From the NCBI RefSeq assembly GCF_030209835.1, contig NZ_JARVRF010000038.1, forward strand, positions 62,001 to 126,000: 64,000 nucleotides of DNA, written 5' to 3'. Numbering within the stretch: position 1 is the stretch's first letter; the number at the start of each line of letters is the position of its first letter. The position numbers and the translations under genes are program-made. The notes beneath the pieces were generated by a model. It was not told the origin of the DNA. It did not search any database and saw nothing but the letters and a program-made list of their open reading frames with translations. This DNA comes from Arthrobacter sp. efr-133-R2A-120. GTDB taxonomy: Bacteria; Actinomycetota; Actinomycetes; Actinomycetales; Micrococcaceae. Shown here piece by piece: positions 28,067-36,127 of this stretch.

Positions 28067-29458
28067 TCAACGCGGGAGCGAGGCGTAGGCATCCAGCGCC
28101 TCCCGCCGCGAGGCTTTAAGGTCAACCACCGGCTCCGGATAGTCCGCCGTGGACAGCTCGGGGATCCACTGGCCAACGTAGCTGCCGTGGGGATCGAATT
28201 TCGCGGCCTGGGTCTCCGGGTTGAAGATCCTGAAGAAGGGTGAAGCGTCCGCACCGGAACCCGCTACCCACTGCCAGTTCGCAGGATTCGAGGCAGGATC
28301 GGCATCCACCAGGGTGTCCCAGAACCATTGCTCGCCCACTTGCCAGTGCACGCCAAGGTTCTTCACCAAAAGGCTGGCGGAGACCATGCGAACCCGGTTG
28401 TGCATCCATCCCGAGTGCCACAATTGCCGCTGGCCGGCGTCCACCAAGGGGAACCCGGTGCGGCCCTCCTGCCATGCGCGGAGGAAGGTGGTTTCCTGGG
28501 CGGCGGCATCTGGTGAGCCGGCACCCTGGCCACCGGGCCAAGCCCACGGATAGTGGTCGAACCCCGGCCGCAAATTGGCCGTTGCCAGGTCCGGGTGATG
28601 GAAGTATTGGTGCCAGCAGAATTCACGCCACCCAAGTTCCGAGGCGAAGACGGCGGCGCCATCGCCCAGTTCCCGACGCCGGCCCTGCTGGGCATGCCAT
28701 ACCTCGAACGGGCTGAGCTGCCCCCAGCGCAAGAAGGGCGACAATCGGCTACTGCCCGGCAGGTCCGGACGATCCCGGTTCACCGAATAGTCCGCCAGCC
28801 CATGCTCCAGGAAGTCATCAAGAAGTTCATGGGCCTGGGCCGAACCCGGCTGCCAGCTTTCGGACAATCCGGCAGACCAATCCGGGTTCCGCGGTAACAA
28901 TCCCCAGGTGTCCAATTCCTCGGATTCAGGCAGTTGGCCGGAGAATCCCCGGCCCGGTTCCGGGGCTTCCAGCGGTTCTCGGAAATCCAAGCCGGACACG
29001 GTCCGCCAAAAAGGCGTGAAGACCTTGAAGGGTCCACCTTGCTTCGTGGTGACGGCCCACGGCTCGTGCAGCAAGGAGGCTTGGAAACTCTCCGCGTGCA
29101 TCCCGGACTCTCGCGCCGAGGTCTTGATGCCGGCGTCGAGCATTCGTTCTGGCTCGCCATAACGGCGGTTCCAGTACAGCGATCCAGATCCCATCGCCGT
29201 CGCGGTTTCCCGGACGATCTCGGCCACCGGTCCGCGGCGCAACAAGAGCGGCACGCCCAGGGCCGCGAGGTCTTCGCGAAGGGAAAGCAGGGAATGATGC
29301 AGCCACCAGCAGGAAGCGCCGCCGAGCGGCCTGATGCCCGGCGATTCCTCGTCGAGGACATAGAGCGCGACGGCGGCACCGTCGTCAGCTGCCGCCCGCA
29401 GCGCCGGGTTGTCCGTGGCCCGGAGGTCGTCCCGGAACCACACGATTGACGGCTTCAC
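28067..29458 (-). CDS. phrB: Deoxyribodipyrimidine photolyase
   Basis: Blue-light enzyme that splits cyclobutane pyrimidine dimers, 463 residues. The N-terminal alpha/beta domain begins KPSIVWFRDDLRATDNPALR; the C-terminal FAD domain carries LGWREFCWHQYFHHPDL, WHSGWMHNRVRMVSASLLVKNLG and WQWVAGSGADASPFFRIFNP, the classic class I signature. I chose the GTG at 29458, with GAGGGG five bases upstream, over an in-frame TTG at 29482. It lies downstream of a fasciclin lipoprotein gene, separated by a hairpin. Confidence 0.95.
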   Translation of the reverse strand: MKPSIVWFRDDLRATDNPALRAAADDGAAVALYVLDEESPGIRPLGGASCWWLHHSLLSLREDLAALGVPLLLRRGPVAEIVRETATAMGSGSLYWNRRYGEPERMLDAGIKTSARESGMHAESFQASLLHEPWAVTTKQGGPFKVFTPFWRTVSGLDFREPLEAPEPGRGFSGQLPESEELDTWGLLPRNPDWSAGLSESWQPGSAQAHELLDDFLEHGLADYSVNRDRPDLPGSSRLSPFLRWGQLSPFEVWHAQQGRRRELGDGAAVFASELGWREFCWHQYFHHPDLATANLRPGFDHYPWAWPGGQGAGSPDAAAQETTFLRAWQEGRTGFPLVDAGQRQLWHSGWMHNRVRMVSASLLVKNLGVHWQVGEQWFWDTLVDADPASNPANWQWVAGSGADASPFFRIFNPETQAAKFDPHGSYVGQWIPELSTADYPEPVVDLKASRREALDAYASLPR

Positions 29459-29485
29459 TATTTCCCCTCGGGTTTGCTGCAAAGG

Positions 29486-29519
29486 TCATGCCCCTCAAGA
29501 CGAATCCTAAGGGGCATGA
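29486..29519 (-). terminator. Hairpin between fasciclin and photolyase genes
   Basis: Ten-base perfect arms TCATGCCCCT / AGGGGCATGA with a 14-base loop, 14 bases after the fasciclin stop. It may terminate or attenuate transcription into the photolyase gene. Confidence 0.6.
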
Positions 29520-29532
29520 TCTGTGTTGATAT

Positions 29533-30204
29533 TTACTTCGGCATCAGGACGCTGTCAACCAAGTACACCATGGCGTTGGCGGTGTGGACGCCACCGCAGA
29601 TCACGGCAGAGCCTCCGTCAACCTTGAGTGCGTCCTTGGTTCCCGTAACGGTCACGGAGTCGCCCTCAACCGTCTTGTGGGTTCCCACGATCTGGTCCGA
29701 GGTCAGCTGGCCGGGGATGACGTGGTAGGTGAGGATCTTGCTCAAGAGAGCGTCGTCGGTCTTGAGGCTGTCGATGGTGGCGGCGGGGATCTTGGCGAAG
29801 GCGCTGTCCACAGGAGCGAAGACAGTGAACTGGCTGCCGTTGAGCGTGTCCACCAGGTTCACCTTGGGGTTCAGCTTGCCGGACACAGCGGCCGTGAGGG
29901 TCTTGAGCAGCGGGTTGTTGGAAGCGGCCACGGCTACGGGGTCGAGAGCCATGCCGGCAACGGAACCTGCACCGCTGGGAACCTGGGAAGCGTAAGCTGC
30001 ACAGCCCGGGCCAACCAGGTCTTTGCTCGGGTCCATCGCGGCGCTTGCAGAAGCGGAGGGGGTCGCCGCCATGGTGGACGACGAGCTCGGAGCGGCCGAC
30101 GACGGTGAAGCCGTGGAGGCGGAGCCGCCACAAGCGGTGAGGCCCAGCAGAGCGGAAGCGGCGAGACCGGCGATCGCAAAAGACGTGCGCTTTGTAGCAA
30201 GCAT
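29533..30204 (-). CDS. Fasciclin-domain lipoprotein
   Basis: Surface lipoprotein of 223 residues. The signal peptide MLATKRTSFAIAGLAASAL ends in the lipobox LTACGGS, followed by a 40-residue Ser/Ala/Thr-rich linker. One FAS1 (fasciclin) domain spans about residues 85-220: LLKTLTAAVSGKLNPKVNLV, then FTVFAPVDSAFAKIPAATID and ILTYHVIPGQLTSDQ, the H1/H2-like conserved segments. It is similar to the mycobacterial MPT70/MPT83 group of secreted antigens. FAS1 domains often mediate adhesion; the role here is unknown. Confidence 0.92.
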   Translation of the reverse strand: MLATKRTSFAIAGLAASALLGLTACGGSASTASPSSAAPSSSSTMAATPSASASAAMDPSKDLVGPGCAAYASQVPSGAGSVAGMALDPVAVAASNNPLLKTLTAAVSGKLNPKVNLVDTLNGSQFTVFAPVDSAFAKIPAATIDSLKTDDALLSKILTYHVIPGQLTSDQIVGTHKTVEGDSVTVTGTKDALKVDGGSAVICGGVHTANAMVYLVDSVLMPK

Positions 30205-30353
30205 GACATTTCTCCTTCAAACGGACTGACATTCGGTGCCGGTTGATTCCGGCGTGAAAGCACTTCACCTTTGCGGGGCTAAGTCCTTATGCCAGCTATT
30301 CGGAGGTGCGGGCTGCGGGGATGGGTGAGTTTCAAAACTTAATCTGGAAGGCC

Positions 30354-31136
30354 TCAAGCGGAGCTCATCCGGTGCGCTTCTTCCATGAGCAACTTGCCGA
30401 GGAATTCCTGGCGTTCAGGACGGAACCGCGGCTCGATGCCCGTGAGGGACAAGGCGCCGATTGGCCGGCCCAGTTGGTCGAAAACGGCGGCGGCCATCCC
30501 CCAACTTCCTTCAAGCACCAACCCGGGATTCACCGAATACCCGACCATTCGGGTCTGCTCAAGGTTCCGACGCACCACCCTCTCGGTATGGCCCGTAGCG
30601 AATTCTCCAGCGTGCTGTCCCCAGTTGGACAAGACGAGTTCCTGCTCCTCGTCCGGCAGGAAAGCCATGATCGCGGTGCCCGCCGACGCCACGCCGAGCG
30701 GGAACCTGACGCCCTCGTGCAACACGAACGAGCGCACGGGAAAGCTGCCTTCTTCGCGGAGCACGCATACCGTTTCGTGGCCACGACGGATGGAATAGAA
30801 GGCGCTTTCCCCGCTCTCCCCGGCCAGGCGGCGCAGGCTGGGCCGGGCCAAACCCTCAAACGGGAAACGCGCCGCCGCCACGGACCCCAACAGGAAAATC
30901 TCAGGCCCCAGGATCCAGTTGCCGGTCCCCTGCTCGTGGTCCAGCAGGCCTTCGGCGGCAAGGGACGCGAGCAAGCGGTGTACCGTCGGGCGCGTCAACC
31001 CCGACTCGCGGACCAGGCCAGCGATGGACATGCCCTCCGGCTTGCGTCCCACGAGCCTGAGGAGCGCGGCGACCCGCCCCACCACCTGGGCGCCCTGCAC
31101 GGGTTTGATTTGTGGCTGCTGAGTCGGCAACTCCAA
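30354..31136 (-). CDS. IclR-family transcriptional regulator
   Basis: This 260-residue regulator has the N-terminal winged helix VGRVAALLRLVGRKPEGMSIAGLVRESGLTRPTVHRLLASLAAEGLL and a C-terminal GAF-like effector domain (AFLPDEEQELVLSNW, then GYSVNPGLVLEGSWGMAAAVFDQLGRPIGALSLTG). It is divergent from the CoA-transferase/thiolase operon, with three similar palindromes in the shared intergenic region. It is probably a PcaR/KipR-like regulator of that operon. The predicted start is a TTG at 31136 with an unusually tight GGAGAGG site, so a slightly later start is possible. Confidence 0.9.
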   Translation of the reverse strand: MELPTQQPQIKPVQGAQVVGRVAALLRLVGRKPEGMSIAGLVRESGLTRPTVHRLLASLAAEGLLDHEQGTGNWILGPEIFLLGSVAAARFPFEGLARPSLRRLAGESGESAFYSIRRGHETVCVLREEGSFPVRSFVLHEGVRFPLGVASAGTAIMAFLPDEEQELVLSNWGQHAGEFATGHTERVVRRNLEQTRMVGYSVNPGLVLEGSWGMAAAVFDQLGRPIGALSLTGIEPRFRPERQEFLGKLLMEEAHRMSSA

Positions 31137-31154
31137 CCCTCTCCAAAGATTTCC

Positions 31155-31167
31155 TCCACAATGTGGA
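31155..31167. promoter_or_regulatory. IclR operator-like palindrome 1
   Basis: TCCACAATGTGGA is a perfect 13-base palindrome about a central base, 19 bases from the IclR start codon. Two relatives follow at 31185 and 31298. Confidence 0.65.
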
Positions 31168-31184
31168 CACTTAAAAGACTAGCG

Positions 31185-31197
31185 TCCACACTGTGCG
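31185..31197. promoter_or_regulatory. IclR operator-like palindrome 2 (imperfect)
   Basis: TCCACACTGTGCG keeps one half-site of the motif at 31155 and most of the other. It is spaced 30 bases (about three helical turns) from the first copy, so both could be bound on one face of the DNA. Confidence 0.55.
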
Positions 31198-31297
31198 AAT
31201 TCAGCCTCACTGCCCATAGGACGCCGTTGACCCTTCGCCCAGGCCACCATATGCTCCTTGCCAAACGACCAGCCCAGACGACTAGCTCAGCACAGTG

Positions 31298-31310
31298 TCC
31301 ACAAAGTGGA
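31298..31310. promoter_or_regulatory. IclR operator-like palindrome 3
   Basis: TCCACAAAGTGGA has the same TCCAC/GTGGA arms as the copy at 31155. It lies 40 bases before the CoA-transferase start, in a position to block that promoter. Confidence 0.6.
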
Positions 31311-31350
31311 TAACTGCCGAGTGACCCTACTCAAAGACGAGGACAACGCC

Positions 31351-32064
31351 ATGGCCAAAATCCATCCCAGCGCAGCCGTTGCACTGCAGGACGTCCTGCG
31401 CGACGGCCAGACGATCGCCGTCGGCGGCTTCGGGCTCAGCGGCATCCCTGCGGACCTCATCGATGCCGTCCGCGATTCGGGGGTCAAGGACCTGACTGTG
31501 GTCTCCAACAACATGGGCATTGACGGCAAGGGACTCGGCGTCCTCATCGAAGCCGGCCAGGTCCGCAAGGTCATCGCCTCGTACGTGGGCGAGAACAAGC
31601 TTTTCGCCGAGCAGTATCTCTCCGGCCAGCTTGAGGTCGAGTTCGCTCCCCAGGGCACCCTCGCGGAGCGACTCCGCGCGGGAGGCGCCGGAATCCCCGC
31701 CTTCTACACGCGGACCGGCGTCGGAACCCTGGTTGCCGAAGGCAAGCCGCTCGAAGAGTTCGACGGCGTCACGTACGTCCGAGAGCGCGGGATCGTCGCC
31801 GACGTCGCGCTGGTCCACGCCCACACCGCGGACACGGACGGCAACCTGATCTACCGCTACACGGCCCGGAACTTCAACCCGGTCGTGGCGACAGCGGGAA
31901 TCGTGACCATCGCCGAGGCCGAAGTGATCGTGGAGCCCGGCGAGCTGGACCCCAACAACATCGTGACGCCCGGCGTCTACGTCCAACGGCTGGTCCAGGC
32001 GAGCGGCCGGGCGAAGGACATCGAGCAGCGCACCGTCCGCCAGCGCGCTGACGCCCTGGCCTGA
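31351..32064 (+). CDS. 3-oxoacid CoA-transferase subunit A
   Basis: Alpha subunit (237 residues) of a succinyl-CoA:3-oxoacid (acetoacetate or 3-oxoadipate) CoA-transferase. It has the family motif TIAVGGFGLSGIPADLIDAV near residue 22, then LTVVSNNMGIDGKGLGVLI and FAPQGTLAERLRAGGAGIPAFYTRTGVGT. Subunit B follows after 30 bases and a thiolase after that. With a thiolase in the operon the substrate may be acetoacetate or 3-oxoadipate; the two families are hard to separate by eye, so no symbol is given. Confidence 0.93.
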   Translation: MAKIHPSAAVALQDVLRDGQTIAVGGFGLSGIPADLIDAVRDSGVKDLTVVSNNMGIDGKGLGVLIEAGQVRKVIASYVGENKLFAEQYLSGQLEVEFAPQGTLAERLRAGGAGIPAFYTRTGVGTLVAEGKPLEEFDGVTYVRERGIVADVALVHAHTADTDGNLIYRYTARNFNPVVATAGIVTIAEAEVIVEPGELDPNNIVTPGVYVQRLVQASGRAKDIEQRTVRQRADALA

Positions 32065-32094
32065 CCGCAAACAACCCAGCGAAGGAGTACCACC

Positions 32095-32784
32095 ATGGCA
32101 TGGACCCGCGACGAGATGGCCGCCATTGCGGCCCAGGAACTCAACGACGGTGATTACGTCAATCTCGGCATCGGCATTCCCACCCTTGTTGCCAACAACC
32201 TGCCTGAAGGTGTGCGGGTTGTCCTGCAAAGCGAGAACGGACTGCTCGGCATGGGGCCCTTCCCCTATGAAGGCGAGGAAGACGCCGACCTCATCAACGC
32301 CGGCAAGCAGACCGTGACGGTCCTGCCCGGCGGCAGCATCTTCGACTCCGCGACGTCTTTCGGGATGATCCGGGGCGGACACGTCAAGGTTGCCATCCTC
32401 GGCGCCATGCAGGTTTCCGGCAACGGCGACCTCGCCAACTGGACCATTCCGGGAAAGATGGTCAAGGGCATGGGCGGCGCCATGGACCTGGTCGCCGGGA
32501 CCCCGCGCGTCGTGGTCCTCACCGAGCACAACGCCAAGGACGGGAGCGCCAAGATCGTCCGGGAATGCACCCTGCCGTTGACCGGGTTGGGGGTTGTGGA
32601 CCGGATTGTCAGCGACCTCGCGGTATTTGATCTCGTGCGGAACGTACCAGAAACAGACGGCGGGCGGCAGCTCACGCTGAGCCGCCTCGCGCCCGGGATC
32701 ACCGTGGAGGAGATCCGTAGCAAGACGGAGGCCGCATTCACGGTCTCCTTGGAGGAACCCGCTCTCGAAGGAGCCACAGCATGA
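32095..32784 (+). CDS. 3-oxoacid CoA-transferase subunit B
   Basis: Beta subunit, 229 residues, holding the catalytic glutamate in LQSENGLLGMGPFP near residue 46. Other features are GDYVNLGIGIPTLVANNLP at the start, and FDSATSFGMIRGGHVKVAILGAMQV in the middle. It pairs with subunit A at 31351. GAAGGAG lies a few bases upstream, and the thiolase start overlaps its stop by 4 bases (ATGA). Confidence 0.94.
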   Translation: MAWTRDEMAAIAAQELNDGDYVNLGIGIPTLVANNLPEGVRVVLQSENGLLGMGPFPYEGEEDADLINAGKQTVTVLPGGSIFDSATSFGMIRGGHVKVAILGAMQVSGNGDLANWTIPGKMVKGMGGAMDLVAGTPRVVVLTEHNAKDGSAKIVRECTLPLTGLGVVDRIVSDLAVFDLVRNVPETDGGRQLTLSRLAPGITVEEIRSKTEAAFTVSLEEPALEGATA

Positions 32785-33998
32785 GCCTGAAAGACCAGTT
32801 CGGCAAAGATGTCCTGCTCACCGGCTGGGGACACAGCAAGTTCGGCAAGCTCACGGACGAGACGCTCGAGTCCCTGATCGTCCAGGTGTCCGCGGAGGCC
32901 ATCCAGAACTCAGGCCTTGAGCCCCGGGACATCGACGAGATATACCTCGGCCAGTTCAACTCCGGCATGCAGCCCCTGGGCTTCACGTCCTCGCTTGCCC
33001 TCCAGCTGTCCGAAGATCTTTCCAACGTGCCCGCAACCAGGACCGAAAACGCCTGCGCTTCCGGTTCCGCAGCGTTCCAGCAGGGCGTGAAGGCCGTGCT
33101 GGCCGGCACTGCCCGCAACGTCCTGGTGATCGGGGCCGAGAAGATGACGGATGCGGGGGCGGACGTCGTTGGCGCAGCCCTCCTCGGCGCGTCCTACGAA
33201 ATGGCAGGCAAGGCATCCACCACTGGCTTCACGGGACTGTTCGCCGAGGTGGCCAAGCACTACGACAAGCGGTATGCCGCGGGCATCGAAGGCTCTGGTT
33301 TTGCCGGCGGCTTGGGCGACATCCTTGGTTCCATCGCCGCCAAGAACCACCGCAACGGCATGGACAACCCCTACGCGCAGATGCATCGGGACTTCGGCGA
33401 GGAGTTCTGCCGGACGGTTTCCGAGAAAAACCCCATGGTCGCCGAACCGCTGCGCCGCACCGACTGCTCCCCCGTGTCCGACGGCGCCGCCGCCGTCGTG
33501 CTATCCCTCGGCACGGCGTCGGGCGCTGCTACCGAACCCGTACGGTTGGCGGGCTTCGGGCACGCGAACGACTTCTTCCCGCCAGAGCGCCGCGACCCCA
33601 CGGAGTTCGCCGCTACGCGGGTCTCCTGGGAGCGCGCGCTGGGGATGGCGGGCATCGGGATCGACGGACTGGACTTCGCCGAAGTGCACGATTGCTTCAC
33701 GATCGCCGAACTGATCATGTACGAGGCCATGGGACTCACGCCGCGCGGCGAAGGCTCCAGGGCAGTGCAGGAGGGCTGGGTCTACAAGGACGGCAAGCTG
33801 CCCATCAACGTCTCCGGCGGCCTGAAGGCCAAGGGCCACCCCGTGGGCGCCACCGGCGTATCGCAGCACGTCATCGCGGCCATGCAGCTCACCGGAACCG
33901 CCGGCGCCATGCAACTGCCCAACGCCCGCCGCGGCGCCGTACAGAACATGGGCGGCGTTGGCATCGCGAACTACGTGAGTGTCCTAGAAGCAGTCTAG
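32781..33998 (+). CDS. Thiolase (SCP-x type acetyl-CoA acyltransferase)
   Basis: This 405-residue enzyme cleaves or forms 3-oxoacyl-CoA. The first active-site region is RTENACASGSAAFQQGV, where the nucleophile Cys is near residue 89. The C-terminal part has DFAEVHDCFTIAELIMYEAM and NVSGGLKAKGHPVGATGVSQ, the layout of SCP-x/lipid-transfer-type thiolases rather than of classical AtoB/PcaF thiolases (which have GHP with a catalytic C near the end in GGG context). It is coupled to the CoA-transferase genes by a 4-base overlap. The true substrate chain length is unknown. Confidence 0.92.
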   Translation: MSLKDQFGKDVLLTGWGHSKFGKLTDETLESLIVQVSAEAIQNSGLEPRDIDEIYLGQFNSGMQPLGFTSSLALQLSEDLSNVPATRTENACASGSAAFQQGVKAVLAGTARNVLVIGAEKMTDAGADVVGAALLGASYEMAGKASTTGFTGLFAEVAKHYDKRYAAGIEGSGFAGGLGDILGSIAAKNHRNGMDNPYAQMHRDFGEEFCRTVSEKNPMVAEPLRRTDCSPVSDGAAAVVLSLGTASGAATEPVRLAGFGHANDFFPPERRDPTEFAATRVSWERALGMAGIGIDGLDFAEVHDCFTIAELIMYEAMGLTPRGEGSRAVQEGWVYKDGKLPINVSGGLKAKGHPVGATGVSQHVIAAMQLTGTAGAMQLPNARRGAVQNMGGVGIANYVSVLEAV

Positions 33999-34023
33999 CC
34001 TCGGTATTTCACAGGGCGGCCAA

Positions 34024-34082
34024 CCCAACTGACTCGCAGTTGTTGTCGTTATCAGCCCGCATAACGACAACAACTGCGTGGG
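34024..34082. repeat. Palindromic repeat, copy 3 (right arm shortened)
   Basis: Left arm CCCAACTGACTCGCAGTTGT-TGTCGTT is complete, but the right arm lacks the seven bases AGTCAGT between ACTGCG and TGGG, so the element is 59 instead of 66 bases. The inner 16-17 pairs of the stem are still perfect. It lies between convergent genes. Confidence 0.88.
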
Positions 34083-34181
34083 CCCACACCGCCAGGGTTC
34101 CCTGGCCGAGCTTGCGAGGCGAGGGTGGCGGTGGGGATTAATTGGGCACCCGGCGGGGAAGGGGCCGCCCCCTCGAAAGCC

Positions 34182-34742
34182 CTACTGCGCCGCAAGCACC
34201 GCCGCACCGGCTGCTGCACACGCTTCGTCAAGGGCGCCGTCCGGTGCGCCGCCGACGCCGATTCCCGCCACCGAGACGCCGTTCACCTTGAGCGGCACGC
34301 CACCCGGGAGGAAAAGAGTGCCCGGGAGGTCGGCGATCGACGGTCCGTTGCCATTGATCCTCTTGGCCAGTTCGCTCGTCGGGGCACCGAAGGCGGCTGC
34401 GGTGTAGGCCTTCTGCTTGGCGGCCTCGATGGTGTGTTCGGCCGCGTTGTCGCCGCGGAGTACGGCTTGGACTGTTCCGAAGCGGTCCACGAGGGCAACC
34501 GTGACGAACGGAAGCTTGTCGGCCTGGCACTTCGCCAAAGCAGCGTTGACTGCCTGGCTGGATGCACCGACGGTGATGCGGTTCTGGGAGACAACGTTTT
34601 CCGCCGAGGGATTGATGTCGACGGCGGCCGTCGCGGTTTTGGCGGCGGCGGGCGTCACGGCATTCGCGACGGCGGTTGCCCCGCCGGTCAGGAGCAAAGC
34701 TCCTGCGGCAGCGACGGCGAAGATCTTGTTGGACTTCTTCAT
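34182..34742 (-). CDS. Secreted GlcG/HbpS-type heme-binding protein
   Basis: This 186-residue protein has a signal peptide (KKSNKIFAVAAAGALLLTGG to TAVANA). It contains a GlcG/HbpS (DUF336) domain: VSQNRITVGASSQAVNAALAKC, VALVDRFGTVQAVLRGDNAAEHTIEAAKQKAYTAAAFGAPTSEL, and the C-terminal VAGIGVGGAPDGALDEACAAAG. HbpS of Streptomyces reticuli is an extracellular heme-binding octamer that modulates the SenS/SenR two-component system. Here the gene is divergent from a histidine kinase and a NarL-type regulator, exactly such a pairing. Heme binding is inferred from the family and context, not visible as a motif. Confidence 0.85.
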   Translation of the reverse strand: MKKSNKIFAVAAAGALLLTGGATAVANAVTPAAAKTATAAVDINPSAENVVSQNRITVGASSQAVNAALAKCQADKLPFVTVALVDRFGTVQAVLRGDNAAEHTIEAAKQKAYTAAAFGAPTSELAKRINGNGPSIADLPGTLFLPGGVPLKVNGVSVAGIGVGGAPDGALDEACAAAGAAVLAAQ

Positions 34743-34894
34743 GGTGGTCCTCCGGGAGGTCGGCAACGGGTACATTTCCATGCTTCCGGCAGGGCTTCCT
34801 CCGCACATCCGGCGCTCGTCGCGCCTGGCCTCATCCTTTCCGCTCCCGGTATCAGCCAAAAGGCGGAGAGACCGGCGACCGGAACGCGCCTAGC

Positions 34895-36127
34895 ATGGGA
34901 AGAATGCCGGAATCTCCGAACGGGACGGCCTCCCGCGCCGCTGCCTTCCGCCCCACCCTGGGCCCGATTGATGCAGTGGTTCACCTCAGCTTCGCCGTGC
35001 TCATGGTGGCATCCGGCGTGCGCTACGTCCTGCGGCACAGCCCGGCCGACAATCTCTGGACAGTGGCCCTGGCGGCCGCGGTCTGCATTCTCTATGCAGT
35101 GGTGGCGGTGCTGGCCAAGCGGCGCCAGCCGTGGCTGTTGTGGATGGTGGCGCTCGTGCTCGCCTGGGCTGTGCTGGTCATCGCCGCACCGAGTTTTGCG
35201 TGGTGCTCCTTGGCTTTGTTTTTCCTGTCCCGCGCGGCCTTCAGCGGTTGGATCGCCTATCTGGCCGCGGGTTTGACGGCAATTGCCACGGCCATCGGGC
35301 TGTTCCGCCTCAGCGGCGACACCGACGTAGCCATGCTGCTCGGGCCCATAGCCGCTGCGGTTCTGCTCACGTTGATCTACGACCGAATCGAGCAGGACGC
35401 CGCGCTGCAACGCCGACTCCATGCCGACGTCTCCCAAGCACAGGAACGCCTGGCCGCCAGCGAACGCGCAGCCGGGATCACCGCGGAGCGCGAGCGTGTT
35501 TCGCGGGAAATCCATGACACCGTCACGCAAGGCCTCGCCAGCAGCCTGCTCCTGCTCGAAGCCGCGCAACGGTCGTGGCCTGAAGACGGAGCGAAAGCGG
35601 AAGTGCAGAGGGCCGGGACCCTCCTACGGCAGAACCTGGCCGACACCCGCAGCCTGGTCCACGAACTTTCCGCTCCCGGGCTGGAGAACGGACCGCTGCC
35701 CCAGGCCCTCGAACAGGCCGCCCGCCAATACCTCGGCTCCGTGATCCTCCACGTCACCGGCGATCCCCGCCCGGTGCCCGACGAGGTCCGCCATGCCCTG
35801 GTGCGCGTGACCCAAAGCGCGGCGGCCAACATCAAACTCCACGCCCACGCTGAACAGGCCAGTTTGACGCTGGGATTCCTTCCCGGGGCTGTCACCCTTG
35901 ACGTGTTCGACGACGGCCGCGGCTTTGATCCCGCTGCTGTACCTCCGCCTTCGGAAAAGGGAGGTTACGGTCTACGTGCCATGCGCCAACGGGTGGAACA
36001 ACTCGGCGGAGTATTTTCAGTGGAGAGCTCGCCTGGGGAAGGAACCGTCGTGGCCGCGCAACTGCCGCTGCCCGTTATGGAACCCAGCAGGGCAAACCAG
36101 GCGCCCATCAAGAAAGACACTCCATGA
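34895..36127 (+). CDS. Sensor histidine kinase (SenS-like, HisKA_3 type)
   Basis: Membrane kinase of about 410 residues. Five or six hydrophobic segments fill residues ~20-160 (starting AVVHLSFAVLMVASGVRYVL) with little extracellular loop. The dimerisation/phosphoacceptor box is ERVSREIHDTVTQGLASSLL with the phosphorylated His at about residue 207. The ATPase region has VTQSAAANIKLHA, DVFDDGRGFDP and GGYGLRAMRQRVEQLGG. The start could be either ATG at 34895 or 34904. The regulator gene overlaps by 4 bases. The adjacent HbpS-like gene suggests that this kinase senses heme-linked redox stress. Confidence 0.92.
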   Translation: MGRMPESPNGTASRAAAFRPTLGPIDAVVHLSFAVLMVASGVRYVLRHSPADNLWTVALAAAVCILYAVVAVLAKRRQPWLLWMVALVLAWAVLVIAAPSFAWCSLALFFLSRAAFSGWIAYLAAGLTAIATAIGLFRLSGDTDVAMLLGPIAAAVLLTLIYDRIEQDAALQRRLHADVSQAQERLAASERAAGITAERERVSREIHDTVTQGLASSLLLLEAAQRSWPEDGAKAEVQRAGTLLRQNLADTRSLVHELSAPGLENGPLPQALEQAARQYLGSVILHVTGDPRPVPDEVRHALVRVTQSAAANIKLHAHAEQASLTLGFLPGAVTLDVFDDGRGFDPAAVPPPSEKGGYGLRAMRQRVEQLGGVFSVESSPGEGTVVAAQLPLPVMEPSRANQAPIKKDTP

